Shown here: positions 33,421 to 42,263 of the stretch, piece by piece | Numbering within the stretch: the first letter of the stretch is position 1 | Layout of the letters: every line of letters begins with the position of its first letter | DNA from: Cryobacterium arcticum | Lineage (GTDB): Bacteria; Actinomycetota; Actinomycetes; Actinomycetales; Microbacteriaceae | Length of the DNA stretch: 64,000 nt | Direction: 5' to 3' | NCBI RefSeq assembly: GCF_003185895.1 | Contig: NZ_QHLY01000012.1 | Span: 372,001 to 436,000 of the forward strand | The notes under the pieces: model-generated | Seen by the model: only the letters and a program-made list of their open reading frames with translations | Told to the model about the DNA's origin: nothing | The model's database searches: none | Made by a program: the position numbers and the translations under genes

Positions 33421-35955
33421 TCACGCCCGCACGAGTTGATTGGTGCTGCGCAGCACGTTCGGCGCTGCGAACGCGGCCGGATCTACATCGCGCGCGGAAG
33501 TGACGGTGAAAACTGTACTCTCCCCGGGCAGCAGGGTGACGAGCATGTCGTCGACGAGCGCGTCGGGGTCGACTTTGTCCACCAGCAGGGCCAGGTCGCG
33601 GGTGAGGGTGTCGACTCTCACGCGCACGCTGTAGCCGGACGCGGTGCGCTCGGCCTCAACCAGCGGGGTGCCGGGGGTCAGCTCGCTGTCGCGCGCCTCG
33701 GTGAAGAACCAGTGGCCCTGCACCCCGCCCAGGTCGGCGCGCAGGAGTTCGCCGGCGGCATCCGTCGGCTCGGCCACGGCGGCCGGCAGCAGCACCGTCA
33801 CCGTGCCGCGGGCGGGCAGGCTGACCTGCTCGACGTGTTCGGCCAGCGCCTCGCCGGTGGCGGCGTGGCGCCGCACGGTCAGCTCGCCGGCCCAGGGCTC
33901 GGCGGAGTCATTCACCAGGGCGACGGCCAGGCCGTTGCCGCGGGGCTGCACGGTGACCAGGCGATCGGCGTAGGCGTGCTTGATGGCGTAGAGCAGCGGC
34001 TTCGGCCGGCCATAGCCGTCCACGGCGGCCCAGGAGGTGACCGGCCAACAATCGTTCAGCTGCCAGACGATGCTGCCCATGCAGTGCGGGCTGAGCGAGC
34101 GGAAGTGCTCGACCGCGGTGCTGATGGCGTTGGCCTGGTTGAGCGACATCGCCCAGTGCCAGTCGTCGATGTCGTCGGGCAGCGGCAGGTGCGGGATGAG
34201 GCCGTCGGTGAGTTTGACGTTGCCCTCTGCAGCCTTCTGGTGCACGAGCATGCCGGGGGACTCCGGGGTCAGCGGGGCATCGTGAATCGACTCGGTCAGC
34301 GTGGACCAGGTCGGCGGCCCCTGCCAACCGAACTCGGCGACGAAACGCGGCTCGTACTCGCGGTAGGCCGGGTAGTCGCGCTGGTTCCAGAGGTCCCAGA
34401 TGTGCATGGTGCCGTGCTCGGAGTCGTTCGGGTACCGGTCGGTCTGCAGGGCGCCGTTCTCGCCGGGCGAGAACGGGCTGCCCGGGGTGTAGCCGATGTG
34501 CGGGGCGAGTTCGGCCACGATCGCTGGGAAGGTCTCGTAGTAGTAGCCGGCGCCCCAGGTCTTGCCGTCCAGGCGCAGCTTCCAGTTCCACTCCTCGTGG
34601 CCCCAGATGTTCTCGTTGTTGCCGTTGAGCACCACCAACGACGGATGCGCAGCGAGCCGGGCGACGTTCTCCCGCGCCTCGGCCACGATCTCGCCGGCCA
34701 GCGGGTCTTCCTCGGCGTAGGCGGCGCAGGCGAGTAGGAAGTCCTGCCAGGTGAGCAGGCCGCGCTCGTCGCAGAGGTCGTAGAAGTCCTCGGTTTCGAA
34801 GATGCCGCCGCCCCAGACCCGGATCAGGTTGATGTTGGCGAACTCGGCCTGTTCGAGCCGCTGCAGGTAGCGCTCCTTGGTGACACGGTGCAGGAAGGCG
34901 TCGTCGGGGATCCAGTTGGCGCCGCGCACGAAGACCGGGGTGCCGTTGACGACGATGGTGAACGGGGTGCCGGCGGCGTCCGGGGTGGTGTCCAGCTCCA
35001 CGGTGCGGAAGCCGATGCGGGTGGTGCTGCTGTCGACCTCGTCGCCGCTACCGTCGGCTGAGCCGTCGTGCAGGCTCACGCCGAGGTCGTAGAGCGGGTG
35101 CTCGCCGTAGCCGATCGGCCACCACAGGTCCACGTCGGGCACGGTGAGGTGCACGGTGGCGCTCGTGGCCCCGGCGGGCAGGTCGACGGTGGCGCTGACG
35201 CCGGCGCAGGATGCGGTGACGGCCAGCGGCGCATCCGTGGCCCTGGCCACATCGACGTGCACCGCGACCAGGCCGTCGGTGCCGGAAACCGTGGCTACCG
35301 GGCGCACCGTGCCCAGGCGCGCGGTCGACCAGCTCACCAGGGTGACCGGCTTCCACAGGCCGGAGGTGGCGGTGTCGATGCCCCAGTCCCAACCGAAGCT
35401 GCAGGCCATCTTGCGGAGGGCGTTGAACGGGTGGTGGTTGACGTGCGGGCGGTAGCCGAGGCTCAGGCTCGCGGCATCCGCTTCGCGCACGGGGGAGCGG
35501 AACACCACGACCAGCTCGTTGAGGCCGGCCTTGAGCCGGGCGGTCACGTCGAAGGTGTAGCTGCGGTGCATGTTGCGGGTGGCGCCGATGCGCACGCCGT
35601 TCAGGTCGATTTCGGCGACCGTGTCGAGGCCGCCGAAGTTGAGCTCCACGCGGTCGGCGCCGGCCGGATTCCAGACGAAGGTGGTGCTGTAGCGCCAGTC
35701 GGTCAGGCCGATCCAGGAGAGCAGGTTCTCGTTACCGTCGAGGTACGGGTCGGGGATGAGCTCGGCGCTGAGCAGGTCGGTGTGAACCGAGCCGGGAACG
35801 GTGGCCGGCACCGTGATGCGTTGCACATTGGCCGGCACGGGGCCGGCCAGCGCGGTGACACTCCAATCGGCGAGCACGCGCACGGATGGGGTGAGGAGTG
35901 CGGTTTCCAGGGAGCGAGTTTCAGTCACGGTGGGTCCAGACGTTGTGTGCACCAT
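33421..35955 (-). CDS. Glycoside hydrolase family 2 beta-mannosidase
   Basis: An 844-residue cytoplasmic enzyme without a signal peptide. The GH2 layout is a sugar-binding domain (VPGSVHTDLL, DWRYSTTF), Ig-like domains, and a TIM barrel with RVWGGGIFETEDFYDLCDERG. The acid/base Glu lies in LNGNNENIWGHEEW near residue 448, and the nucleophile Glu in VAEFGWQG near residue 540. These match beta-mannosidases rather than beta-galactosidases. A GTG at 35928 is an alternative start; neither start has a strong ribosome site. It is divergent from a LacI regulator. Confidence 0.92.
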   Translation of the reverse strand: MVHTTSGPTVTETRSLETALLTPSVRVLADWSVTALAGPVPANVQRITVPATVPGSVHTDLLSAELIPDPYLDGNENLLSWIGLTDWRYSTTFVWNPAGADRVELNFGGLDTVAEIDLNGVRIGATRNMHRSYTFDVTARLKAGLNELVVVFRSPVREADAASLSLGYRPHVNHHPFNALRKMACSFGWDWGIDTATSGLWKPVTLVSWSTARLGTVRPVATVSGTDGLVAVHVDVARATDAPLAVTASCAGVSATVDLPAGATSATVHLTVPDVDLWWPIGYGEHPLYDLGVSLHDGSADGSGDEVDSSTTRIGFRTVELDTTPDAAGTPFTIVVNGTPVFVRGANWIPDDAFLHRVTKERYLQRLEQAEFANINLIRVWGGGIFETEDFYDLCDERGLLTWQDFLLACAAYAEEDPLAGEIVAEARENVARLAAHPSLVVLNGNNENIWGHEEWNWKLRLDGKTWGAGYYYETFPAIVAELAPHIGYTPGSPFSPGENGALQTDRYPNDSEHGTMHIWDLWNQRDYPAYREYEPRFVAEFGWQGPPTWSTLTESIHDAPLTPESPGMLVHQKAAEGNVKLTDGLIPHLPLPDDIDDWHWAMSLNQANAISTAVEHFRSLSPHCMGSIVWQLNDCWPVTSWAAVDGYGRPKPLLYAIKHAYADRLVTVQPRGNGLAVALVNDSAEPWAGELTVRRHAATGEALAEHVEQVSLPARGTVTVLLPAAVAEPTDAAGELLRADLGGVQGHWFFTEARDSELTPGTPLVEAERTASGYSVRVRVDTLTRDLALLVDKVDPDALVDDMLVTLLPGESTVFTVTSARDVDPAAFAAPNVLRSTNQLVRA

Positions 35956-36092
35956 CGGGCCGGCGTCGAGACGGCAACGTCTCGCACGGCGGCTTTCCGG
36001 TGTTGCTGATGAAATGAGGGCCTACGAACGCTAGGCAGGTTGCGGTGATCCACTCATGCTAGGCCTGCCTTTCGGTGCTTCGCAATCGCACG

Positions 36093-36101
36093 ATGTCAAC
36101 G
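36093..36101. promoter_or_regulatory. Half-site ATGTCAACG upstream of beta-mannosidase
   Basis: ATGTCAACG is followed directly by ATGTCC, giving ATGTC twice in direct orientation. The nine-base word recurs inverted at 36210-36218. It lies 138 bp upstream of the beta-mannosidase start. It is proposed as an accessory LacI-family site. Confidence 0.4.
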
Positions 36102-36200
36102 ATGTCCCAGATTGTCCCATCCTTGTTCAGTCACTAAATATACCCACGACCAGCTATTGAATGCCGAACAATCCGGTGTACCGGTTGTAGATGTCTCAAA

Positions 36201-36219
36201 AATGTCTTACGTTGACATT
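36201..36219. promoter_or_regulatory. Palindromic LacI-family operator candidate
   Basis: AATGTC-N7-GACATT is a perfect 6-bp inverted repeat with a CG step in the spacer, as in many LacI-family operators. The right half overlaps a TTGACA hexamer (36212-36217). It lies 37 bp before the lacI start codon. Confidence 0.6.
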
Positions 36220-36256
36220 GTTACCTCACACTTGATCGTCCGGCTAGGAGAAAGTC

Positions 36257-37264
36257 ATGACCACGCAATCGCGAGCCACCCTTGCCGATGTCGCCCGGCT
36301 GGCCGGGGTGAGCTCCAAGACGGTTTCGCGGGTGTTCGCGGATGCCGGTAACGTGTCGGCGGAGACCAGGGAGCGGGTGCTCGGGTCGGCCAAGCGGCTG
36401 CGTTTTCGCCCGAACAACCTGGCCAGGAACCTCCGTAGGGGCGGCGTCACGAACACGGTCGCCTTCGTGATCGGTGACCTCACCAACCCGTTCTACTTCA
36501 CCGTGGCGGCCGGCATCGAGCGTGAACTGGCGTTGCACGGGCTCACTATGGTGCTCGCCTCCACCGACGATTCGCCCGACAGCGAGGAACGGGTGGTCGA
36601 TGCCCTGCTCGCTCAGCGGGTGCGGGCGCTGGTGCTGATACCCATCGCCGACGACCAGTCCTATCTCGACGGCGAACGTCAATTGGGCACCCCGGTGGTG
36701 AGCGTCGACCGGCCGGCCCGCAACCTCATCGCCGATTCCGTGGTGCTGCAGAACCGGGTGGGCGTGGCCGAGGCCGTGCGCTCGCTCACCGCCATCGGGC
36801 ACCGCAAGATCGGCTTCCTCAGTAACCCGGCGGGCATCTACACCCAGCGGGAACGCCTGGCCGGCTACCGGGACGCCCTGCGTGAGGTGGGAGTGACCGA
36901 GACCGCGCACTGGGAACGTCTCGACGACGACCCGTCGGTGTCGGCCGAGTACTCGGTGCGGAGCCTGCTCGCCCTGGCCGACCCGCCGACCGCCATCGTG
37001 GCGGGCAACAACCGCGGCAGCGCCGGCGCCGTGCGGGTGCTGCGCGACCTCGACCCGCCGGTGGCGTTCATCGGTTTCGACGACTTCGAGCTGGCGGATG
37101 CTCTGGGCATCAGCGTGGTGGCCTACGACCCGATCGAACTCGGCCGCACCGCCGCCCGGCTCGCGCTCGGCCACTTGGCCGACCCCGACTCGTTCACCAC
37201 CCAGGTGGAGATCCCCACCCGGCTGATCCAGCGCGGCTCCGGCGAGATCCCGCCGCCCGCCTGA
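36257..37264 (+). CDS. LacI family transcriptional regulator
   Basis: This 335-residue protein has the N-terminal helix-turn-helix TLADVARLAGVSSKTVSRVFAD and the hinge RPNNLARNLRRG. A periplasmic-binding-protein-like ligand domain follows (VIGDLTNPFYFTVAAGIERE, VVSVDRPA, AIVAGNNRGSAGAVRVL, AFIGFDDFELAD). AGGAGA lies 6-7 nt before the ATG. Its position, divergent from beta-mannosidase, suggests it represses mannoside or oligosaccharide use; the palindrome at 36201-36219 would also give self-control. The effector is unknown. Confidence 0.93.
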   Translation: MTTQSRATLADVARLAGVSSKTVSRVFADAGNVSAETRERVLGSAKRLRFRPNNLARNLRRGGVTNTVAFVIGDLTNPFYFTVAAGIERELALHGLTMVLASTDDSPDSEERVVDALLAQRVRALVLIPIADDQSYLDGERQLGTPVVSVDRPARNLIADSVVLQNRVGVAEAVRSLTAIGHRKIGFLSNPAGIYTQRERLAGYRDALREVGVTETAHWERLDDDPSVSAEYSVRSLLALADPPTAIVAGNNRGSAGAVRVLRDLDPPVAFIGFDDFELADALGISVVAYDPIELGRTAARLALGHLADPDSFTTQVEIPTRLIQRGSGEIPPPA

Positions 37265-37342
37265 CCGGTCGCCACCCGCCTGACCCCGCCGCGCGGCCCG
37301 TACTCACCTCCCGTCCAACAGGTCAGGGGGACCGTAGGAGGC

Positions 37343-38326
37343 CTACGGAGCGAGCCGGCGGGCCAGCCAGGCGGCCTGGCGCAGGAAGTGGTGGCCCTGG
37401 CCGCCCTCGTGCTCGTTGAACGGGTAGACCTCGATGTCGGCATCCGCTGCCCAGTGGTTGTGGGCGGCGAAGACCGTGGACGGTGGGCAGATCGGGTCGA
37501 GCAGACCCACCGAGAAGAGGGCGGGAGCGGTGGCCCGCTTGGCGAAGTTGACGCCGTCGAAGTAGGACAGGGTGGCGAAGGTCTGCTCGACCAGGTCGCG
37601 ATGCACGGCGAGGTAGCTCACGACCTCGTTGTACGGGTCCCGATCGGTCATGCCGACAGCGCGTTCGAAGTGGCAGAGGAACGGCACCTCGGGCATGGCG
37701 CCGACCAGACCGATGCTCAGGCCCGCCGCCGCGAGTGCGATGCCGCCGCCCTGGCTGCCGCCGCACACGGCGATCCGCTCCGGGTCGACCCTGTCGAGCG
37801 TGCGCACGGCGTCGATGGCGCGCACGGCGTCGGTGAACACCCGGCGGTAGTAGTAGTCGTCGGGCGAGTGGATGCCGCGGGTCATGAACCCCGACCCGGA
37901 CGGACCGCTGCCGTGCGGGTCTGCGGTATCGCCGCCAGAGCCCCAGCCGCTGCCCTGGCCGCGCGTGTCCATGAACAGGTAGGCGTAACCGCTGGCCGCC
38001 CAGCCCAGGCGCTCGTGCGGGAAGCCGCGGCCGCCGCCGTAACCGTTGTACTCGACGACGGTGGGAAGCCGGGCGGGCAGTAGGCCAGCGCGGTCGACGG
38101 GCAGCAGGAACCAGGCCTTGACCGGGTCGCCGGCGAAGCCGTTGAAGGTGACGTCGTAGACCTCCACCTCGGTGAGGGGGGACTCGACCCGGGTGAGGGT
38201 GGGCGTCGAACTGTGCTGCCGGGCCGCGGCGAGGGTGCGGCGCCAGAATTCATCGAAGTCGGCCGGCTCGGCGACCTCCGGACGATACTGCTGCAGGTCG
38301 GCCAGGGTCAGGTCTAAGCGGGGCAC
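37343..38326 (-). CDS. Acetyl xylan esterase / cephalosporin C deacetylase (AXE1 family)
   Basis: This 327-residue alpha/beta hydrolase starts at a GTG with GAAAGG upstream. VEYNGYGGGRGFPHE and FMDTRGQGSGWG form the oxyanion region; GGSQGGGIALAAAGL holds the nucleophile Ser; PALFSVGLLDPICPPST holds the Asp; YPFNEHEGGQGHH supplies the His. Members remove acetyl groups from xylo-oligosaccharides or cephalosporin C. No signal peptide is present, so it acts on imported oligosaccharides. It converges on lacI; a 7-bp inverted repeat overlaps its stop (37332-37348). Confidence 0.93.
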   Translation of the reverse strand: MPRLDLTLADLQQYRPEVAEPADFDEFWRRTLAAARQHSSTPTLTRVESPLTEVEVYDVTFNGFAGDPVKAWFLLPVDRAGLLPARLPTVVEYNGYGGGRGFPHERLGWAASGYAYLFMDTRGQGSGWGSGGDTADPHGSGPSGSGFMTRGIHSPDDYYYRRVFTDAVRAIDAVRTLDRVDPERIAVCGGSQGGGIALAAAGLSIGLVGAMPEVPFLCHFERAVGMTDRDPYNEVVSYLAVHRDLVEQTFATLSYFDGVNFAKRATAPALFSVGLLDPICPPSTVFAAHNHWAADADIEVYPFNEHEGGQGHHFLRQAAWLARRLAP

Positions 38327-38438
38327 GGGTTGCCTTTCGCGGATGAGGTCACGGCGCCAGCACTGGAGCCACCACCGACTCTAGCGGCGCGCCAACCGTG
38401 CCCGGACACGCCGCCACCGTCGTGGCACGCGTTACGTG

Positions 38439-38468
38439 CGGCGGCACGCGTTCGACCGCGTGCCGCCG
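38439..38468 (-). terminator. Strong GC hairpin downstream of the acyltransferase
   Basis: A perfect 12-bp stem with a 6-nt loop (TTCGAC on the plus strand) lies about 50 bp beyond the acyltransferase stop and upstream of the esterase gene. No T tract is present. It probably marks the end of the flgN-to-acyltransferase transcript. Confidence 0.6.
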
Positions 38469-38519
38469 GGCTGACCCCGTGCCGCGACATCCGCCAGGCG
38501 AGGCCGGCCGGGCCGGTGG

Positions 38520-40910
38520 CTACATCAGGCCGAGGGCGCCCAGCTCGAAGCGGATGGCCGGGGCCACGTGTTCGGCATATGCCGGGGTCATGTGCACGGT
38601 GTCGTACTTGGTGGGGATGGTGCCCGAGAAGGCGGGGCAGATGCTGTCGGCGCAGCTGAAGCCCAGCGAGCTGACGTAGAAGTCGCCGGAGGCCGTGGCG
38701 GCGGCGGCCGTCGCCGTGGCGAACGCCTGCCACGCCTGGCCGATGCCGGTATTGCAGTTCTGCGGGCTGGACACCTGGGAATAGCACTGGCCCAGCTCGG
38801 CTCCGAGGGGCGGCGGCGCCAGGTACACGATCTTGCCGGCGGCGTCGTAGCCCGCGGTCTCCGCGGCCGTCGACGCCACCATGTCGGCGACCGAGAGCGG
38901 AGTGCGGTTCGTGTCCTGGCCCAGGGCGAACGCGTTCGCGACCACCACAAGCTGGGGATCGTCGTCGGCGATGGCGTTCTTGATGTCGAGCTTGCGTTGC
39001 GGGCAGGCATCCATCACGCCGGCGCCGTCGTTGGCCACATCCACCGCCGTGAACCGGCAGCCGTACAGCCCGATGGTGGTGATCTTCCACTGGCCGTCGC
39101 TGGCCTCGGCGATCTCCTTGAAGGCGGGGGCATACGAGAGCGCCTCGGAGTCGCCGACCAGGTACATGTGGTTGGGCGCGTTGCCGTCGCCCCAGGTGCA
39201 GCGGCCGAAGTCGGGGGTGTTGCCGGTGTCGAAGCAGGCGCGGGCCGGGTTGTCGTTCGATGTCAGGGCCATCGCCCGGTCGAGCGACGGCGAGAGGTTG
39301 TCGGGCCACGCCGTCGCCGCGGCTGCCGCGGCGAGGTCGGCCTGCAGTTGCACCGAGGGGTTCACGTCTGATGCTGCGGATGCCACCGGCGCCGCCATCG
39401 GCGTCAACGGCCGGTCGTGCACCTGGAATGAGACCGCCACCACCACGACGATGACGAACGCGCCCATCGACGAGAGGATGAACTGGGTGCCGAAGTTCTC
39501 CCGCCAGCTTCGCCACGCCGACCGGCGCTCGCCCCCGGCGCGCGCGACACCGCGCAGCCAGGGGGAGCTGTGCAGCGGCTGCTCGACCAGGTGGTACGAG
39601 ACCACCGCCACGGCCGCGGTGGTGCCGACGATGAGCAAGGTGGTCTGCACGGTCTGGTCGGGCAGCAACAGGGTGAGGAAGATGAACACCGGGAAGTGCC
39701 AGAGGTAGAGCGAGTAGGAGATGTTGCCGAGATAGACGCTGACCGGGTTGGTGAGCACCACCAGGTGGCGCTGGGGTCCGCCCGCACCGGCCGCGATCAC
39801 CAGGGCGGTTGCCGCGACCGGGAGCACGGCCCACGGGCCGGGGAACGGCAGCGATCCGCTGACCACGAAGAACGAGCCGACAATGCCGGCCAGTCCGACC
39901 CAGCCGAGGATCACCCGGGCGCCGGCGGGCATCCGGGCCAGCAGCGGAAGGGCGGCGGCCAGGATGGCGCCGACGCCGAGTTCCCAGATGCGGGAGAAGG
40001 TGGAGAAATACGCAACCGTGGGGTTGGTGGCGGTCTCCCAGACGGCGTAGCCGAACGAGCCCACCACGACCACCGCCGCCAGGATCACCACCGCCCGCCG
40101 GCCGCGGCCGGGGGTGCGCGAGCGCCGGGTCGCCAGGAACAGCACCAGGAGCAGCAGCCACGGCCAGACCAGGTAGAACTGTTCCTCCACCGACAGCGAC
40201 CAGTAGTGCTGCAGCACCGACGGGCTGGCGGTGGCGTGGAAATAGTCGGTACCGACGGCGGTGAAACGCCAGTTGGCCACGAACAGAAGCGAGGAGAGGG
40301 CGTCCCAGGCCGTGGTCAACGCCCGGGTCTGGTTGAACAGGAAGTACCCGACGGCAACCGTGACGGCGAGCACGAGAGCGGCGGCGGGCAGGATACGGCG
40401 CATCCGGTTGCCGTAGAACGTGCGTAGCGAGATTCGGCCGGTGGCCTCGTGCTCCCGCAGCAGGATGCCGGTGATCAGGAAGCCGGAGATGACGAAGAAG
40501 ATGTCGACGCCGGCGAAGCCGCCGGTGGGCCAGCCGATCACGTGGTCGCAGATCACCGCGATCACGGCGAGGGCGCGCAGCCCCTGGATGTCGCGTCGGC
40601 GGACCGACGGCGGGCGTGATCGAGCCGTTCGCGGAACCGCTGGTTTGCCCGACTTGGCCGGCTTCGGCGCCGTTGCGGCGGGAGTCACGGGGGCCGCCGT
40701 GGTGCGGGTCGTCACAATTCTGGCGGCACCGGGGCGGGAGGCTCCCGGTCGCGACAATCCCGGCCGGGTGGCCGCGGGCCGTGCAACCGGGGGCAGAAAC
40801 GGTTCACCTGGCGAGTCGCCGGGCTGTGAGCCCGCGGGCGGTTCCTGGCCGGATGCGGTGGAAGCTGCGGGCAGGCCGAAGTCGGGTGTATCCCCGTTCC
40901 GTGATGACAC
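38520..40910 (-). CDS. Acyltransferase 3 (OafA/YrhL-like) with C-terminal SGNH domain
   Basis: About 796 residues from the GTG at 40910, which has GGGGGA upstream; earlier starts would overlap fliW. A ~100-residue Pro/Ala/Arg-rich cytoplasmic region precedes an acyltransferase-3 domain with ~10-11 helices, starting RRDIQGLRALAVIAV, with GVDIFFVISGFLITG and YWSLSVEEQFYLVWPW. The extracellular C-terminus is an SGNH domain with nucleophile Ser in LVGDSEALS (about 587) and YDTVHMTP as the Asp-His pair. Such proteins O-acetylate surface polysaccharides or glycoproteins. It is 46 bp downstream of fliW, so it may ride on the flagellar transcript. Confidence 0.9.
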   Translation of the reverse strand: MSSRNGDTPDFGLPAASTASGQEPPAGSQPGDSPGEPFLPPVARPAATRPGLSRPGASRPGAARIVTTRTTAAPVTPAATAPKPAKSGKPAVPRTARSRPPSVRRRDIQGLRALAVIAVICDHVIGWPTGGFAGVDIFFVISGFLITGILLREHEATGRISLRTFYGNRMRRILPAAALVLAVTVAVGYFLFNQTRALTTAWDALSSLLFVANWRFTAVGTDYFHATASPSVLQHYWSLSVEEQFYLVWPWLLLLVLFLATRRSRTPGRGRRAVVILAAVVVVGSFGYAVWETATNPTVAYFSTFSRIWELGVGAILAAALPLLARMPAGARVILGWVGLAGIVGSFFVVSGSLPFPGPWAVLPVAATALVIAAGAGGPQRHLVVLTNPVSVYLGNISYSLYLWHFPVFIFLTLLLPDQTVQTTLLIVGTTAAVAVVSYHLVEQPLHSSPWLRGVARAGGERRSAWRSWRENFGTQFILSSMGAFVIVVVVAVSFQVHDRPLTPMAAPVASAASDVNPSVQLQADLAAAAAATAWPDNLSPSLDRAMALTSNDNPARACFDTGNTPDFGRCTWGDGNAPNHMYLVGDSEALSYAPAFKEIAEASDGQWKITTIGLYGCRFTAVDVANDGAGVMDACPQRKLDIKNAIADDDPQLVVVANAFALGQDTNRTPLSVADMVASTAAETAGYDAAGKIVYLAPPPLGAELGQCYSQVSSPQNCNTGIGQAWQAFATATAAAATASGDFYVSSLGFSCADSICPAFSGTIPTKYDTVHMTPAYAEHVAPAIRFELGALGLM

Positions 40911-40956
40911 GCGTCCCCCAGCTATTGAACCGTTGCTGAGCCTACCGCCCAGCGGG

Positions 40957-41358
40957 CTATCCGGCGGCGCTGAGCGATTCGGTGCGCGGGGTGAGCTCAG
41001 CACGCAGCGGCCAGTCCTGGCCGTCGAGGATGATCTGGGCGCAGCGGCCGGTGCTGGCATTGACCACGATGGGCGCCATCAGGTTCACCGTGGTCCCGGT
41101 CTCGCCAGGGTTGGTCACCACCAGCACCATGGCCTGCTCCGGGCCGTCCAGTTCCAGCGCGATGGCATGCTCGTCGGAGATCACGGGGGAGTACTGCGGC
41201 AGGTACACGCTCGCGTCGAGCACGAACAGACGGGTGTGCACGTCGTCGGCGGACTGCAGGGCGAAGAGCCCGGCGGCGCCGGCGATCTCATTCAGGTTGA
41301 AATCGGTCATCGGCGCCAGGCCGGGCGGCGGAGAGACGAAGGTCAGTGTGGCGCTCAT
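40957..41358 (-). CDS. fliW: Flagellar assembly factor FliW
   Basis: The 133-residue length is typical. It has FVSPPPGLAPMTDFNLNEIAGAAGLFAL near the N-terminus and GPEQAMVLVVTNPG plus APIVVNASTGRCAQIIL in the second half, as in FliW. FliW binds flagellin and, in Bacillus, relieves CsrA repression of flagellin translation. No CsrA gene is seen beside it or elsewhere in the window. It overlaps flgL by 4 bp and ends the flgN-flgK-flgL-fliW series. Confidence 0.92.
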   Translation of the reverse strand: MSATLTFVSPPPGLAPMTDFNLNEIAGAAGLFALQSADDVHTRLFVLDASVYLPQYSPVISDEHAIALELDGPEQAMVLVVTNPGETGTTVNLMAPIVVNASTGRCAQIILDGQDWPLRAELTPRTESLSAAG

Positions 41359-42260
41359 GAGAGGAAGTCCATCAGGGTCGGTTGGATCACGCGGGCGGTC
41401 ACGGCAAGGGCGGACTGGTAAGCGACTTCCTGCAGCTTGAGGTCGAGCACCACGGTGGCCAGGTCGACATCCTCGAGTTGAACGCGCTGGGCTTCGAGGG
41501 TGCCCTTCTGCGTCACGAGAGCGGATGTGGCGGACTCGACGCGCGCCTGGCGGGCGCCCACGTCGGCGCGGGCGCCGATCACCGAGGTGATGCTGGTGTC
41601 GAGATCAGCCAGATAGGGGGAGACGCTCACAGCGGGATCGGCGCGGAGTGCCGTGGAGATGTTGGTGAGCAGGCTGAAAACGGAGTCGGTACCGGTGCCG
41701 AAGAGGGCCCCGCCGTCGACATCCACGCGCACCGTGCTGCCGGCGCCCACCCGGCGTTCCACCGACACCGCGGTCGCGCCGGTGGCGACACCGGCCACGT
41801 AGATTCCGGCGGCGTTATACACGCTGCCCGCGTCGGAGTTTCCGGCGAAAACGGTGCGACCGAGGTAGCTGGCGTTGGCCTCCTTGAGCAGGTCTTGCCG
41901 CAGGCCATCGATTTGCACGGCGAGGGCTTCCTTCGCCGCCACGCTCATGGTGCCGGCGTTCGCACCCTGCACGGTGAGGTCGCGCACCTTGGTGAGGATG
42001 TTGGTGCTGGAGCCCAGCGCGTTGTCGAGGGTGGTCAACCAGCCGTCGGCGTTGTCGGCATTACGCGTGTACTGCGCGGTGGCCCGCTGCTCGGCGCGCA
42101 CGGCCATCGCGTTCGCGGCCCGAGCGGGGTCGTCGGATGCCCGGTTCATGGTCTTCAGCGACGAGGACTGCTCCTGCAGCTGGGCGAGGCGCTGGGCGCT
42201 GGCCTGCAGGTTGGCTTGGGCCGCGCGCATCTGCGTCGTGCTGGTGACTCGGGAGATCAT
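41355..42260 (-). CDS. flgL: Flagellar hook-filament junction protein FlgL (HAP3)
   Basis: This 301-residue protein begins ISRVTSTTQMRAAQANLQAS and ends with the flagellin-like DVDLATVVLDLKLQEVAYQSALAV region. The N- and C-terminal coiled-coil D0/D1 segments flank a short middle domain (about 140-200). It joins hook to filament. It starts 3 bp downstream of flgK. FliA-promoter control is expected from the element at 44299-44325. Confidence 0.94.
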   Translation of the reverse strand: MISRVTSTTQMRAAQANLQASAQRLAQLQEQSSSLKTMNRASDDPARAANAMAVRAEQRATAQYTRNADNADGWLTTLDNALGSSTNILTKVRDLTVQGANAGTMSVAAKEALAVQIDGLRQDLLKEANASYLGRTVFAGNSDAGSVYNAAGIYVAGVATGATAVSVERRVGAGSTVRVDVDGGALFGTGTDSVFSLLTNISTALRADPAVSVSPYLADLDTSITSVIGARADVGARQARVESATSALVTQKGTLEAQRVQLEDVDLATVVLDLKLQEVAYQSALAVTARVIQPTLMDFLS

Positions 42261-42263
42261 CGG

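Larger units (their letters stand above)
35956..36256. other. Divergent control region, beta-mannosidase / lacI
   Basis: The 301-bp gene-free region is visibly richer in A+T than its neighbours. It holds two copies of the word ATGTCAACG in opposite orientation (36093-36101, and the complement at 36210-36218). The second is part of a palindrome overlapping a TTGACA hexamer. This arrangement suits autoregulation of lacI and repression of the mannosidase. Confidence 0.6.

Noticed and set aside
37332..37348. 7-bp inverted repeat CCGTAGG/CCTACGG as terminator between lacI and the esterase
   Set aside because: It overlaps the esterase stop codon, is short and has no T tract; not enough to call a terminator.
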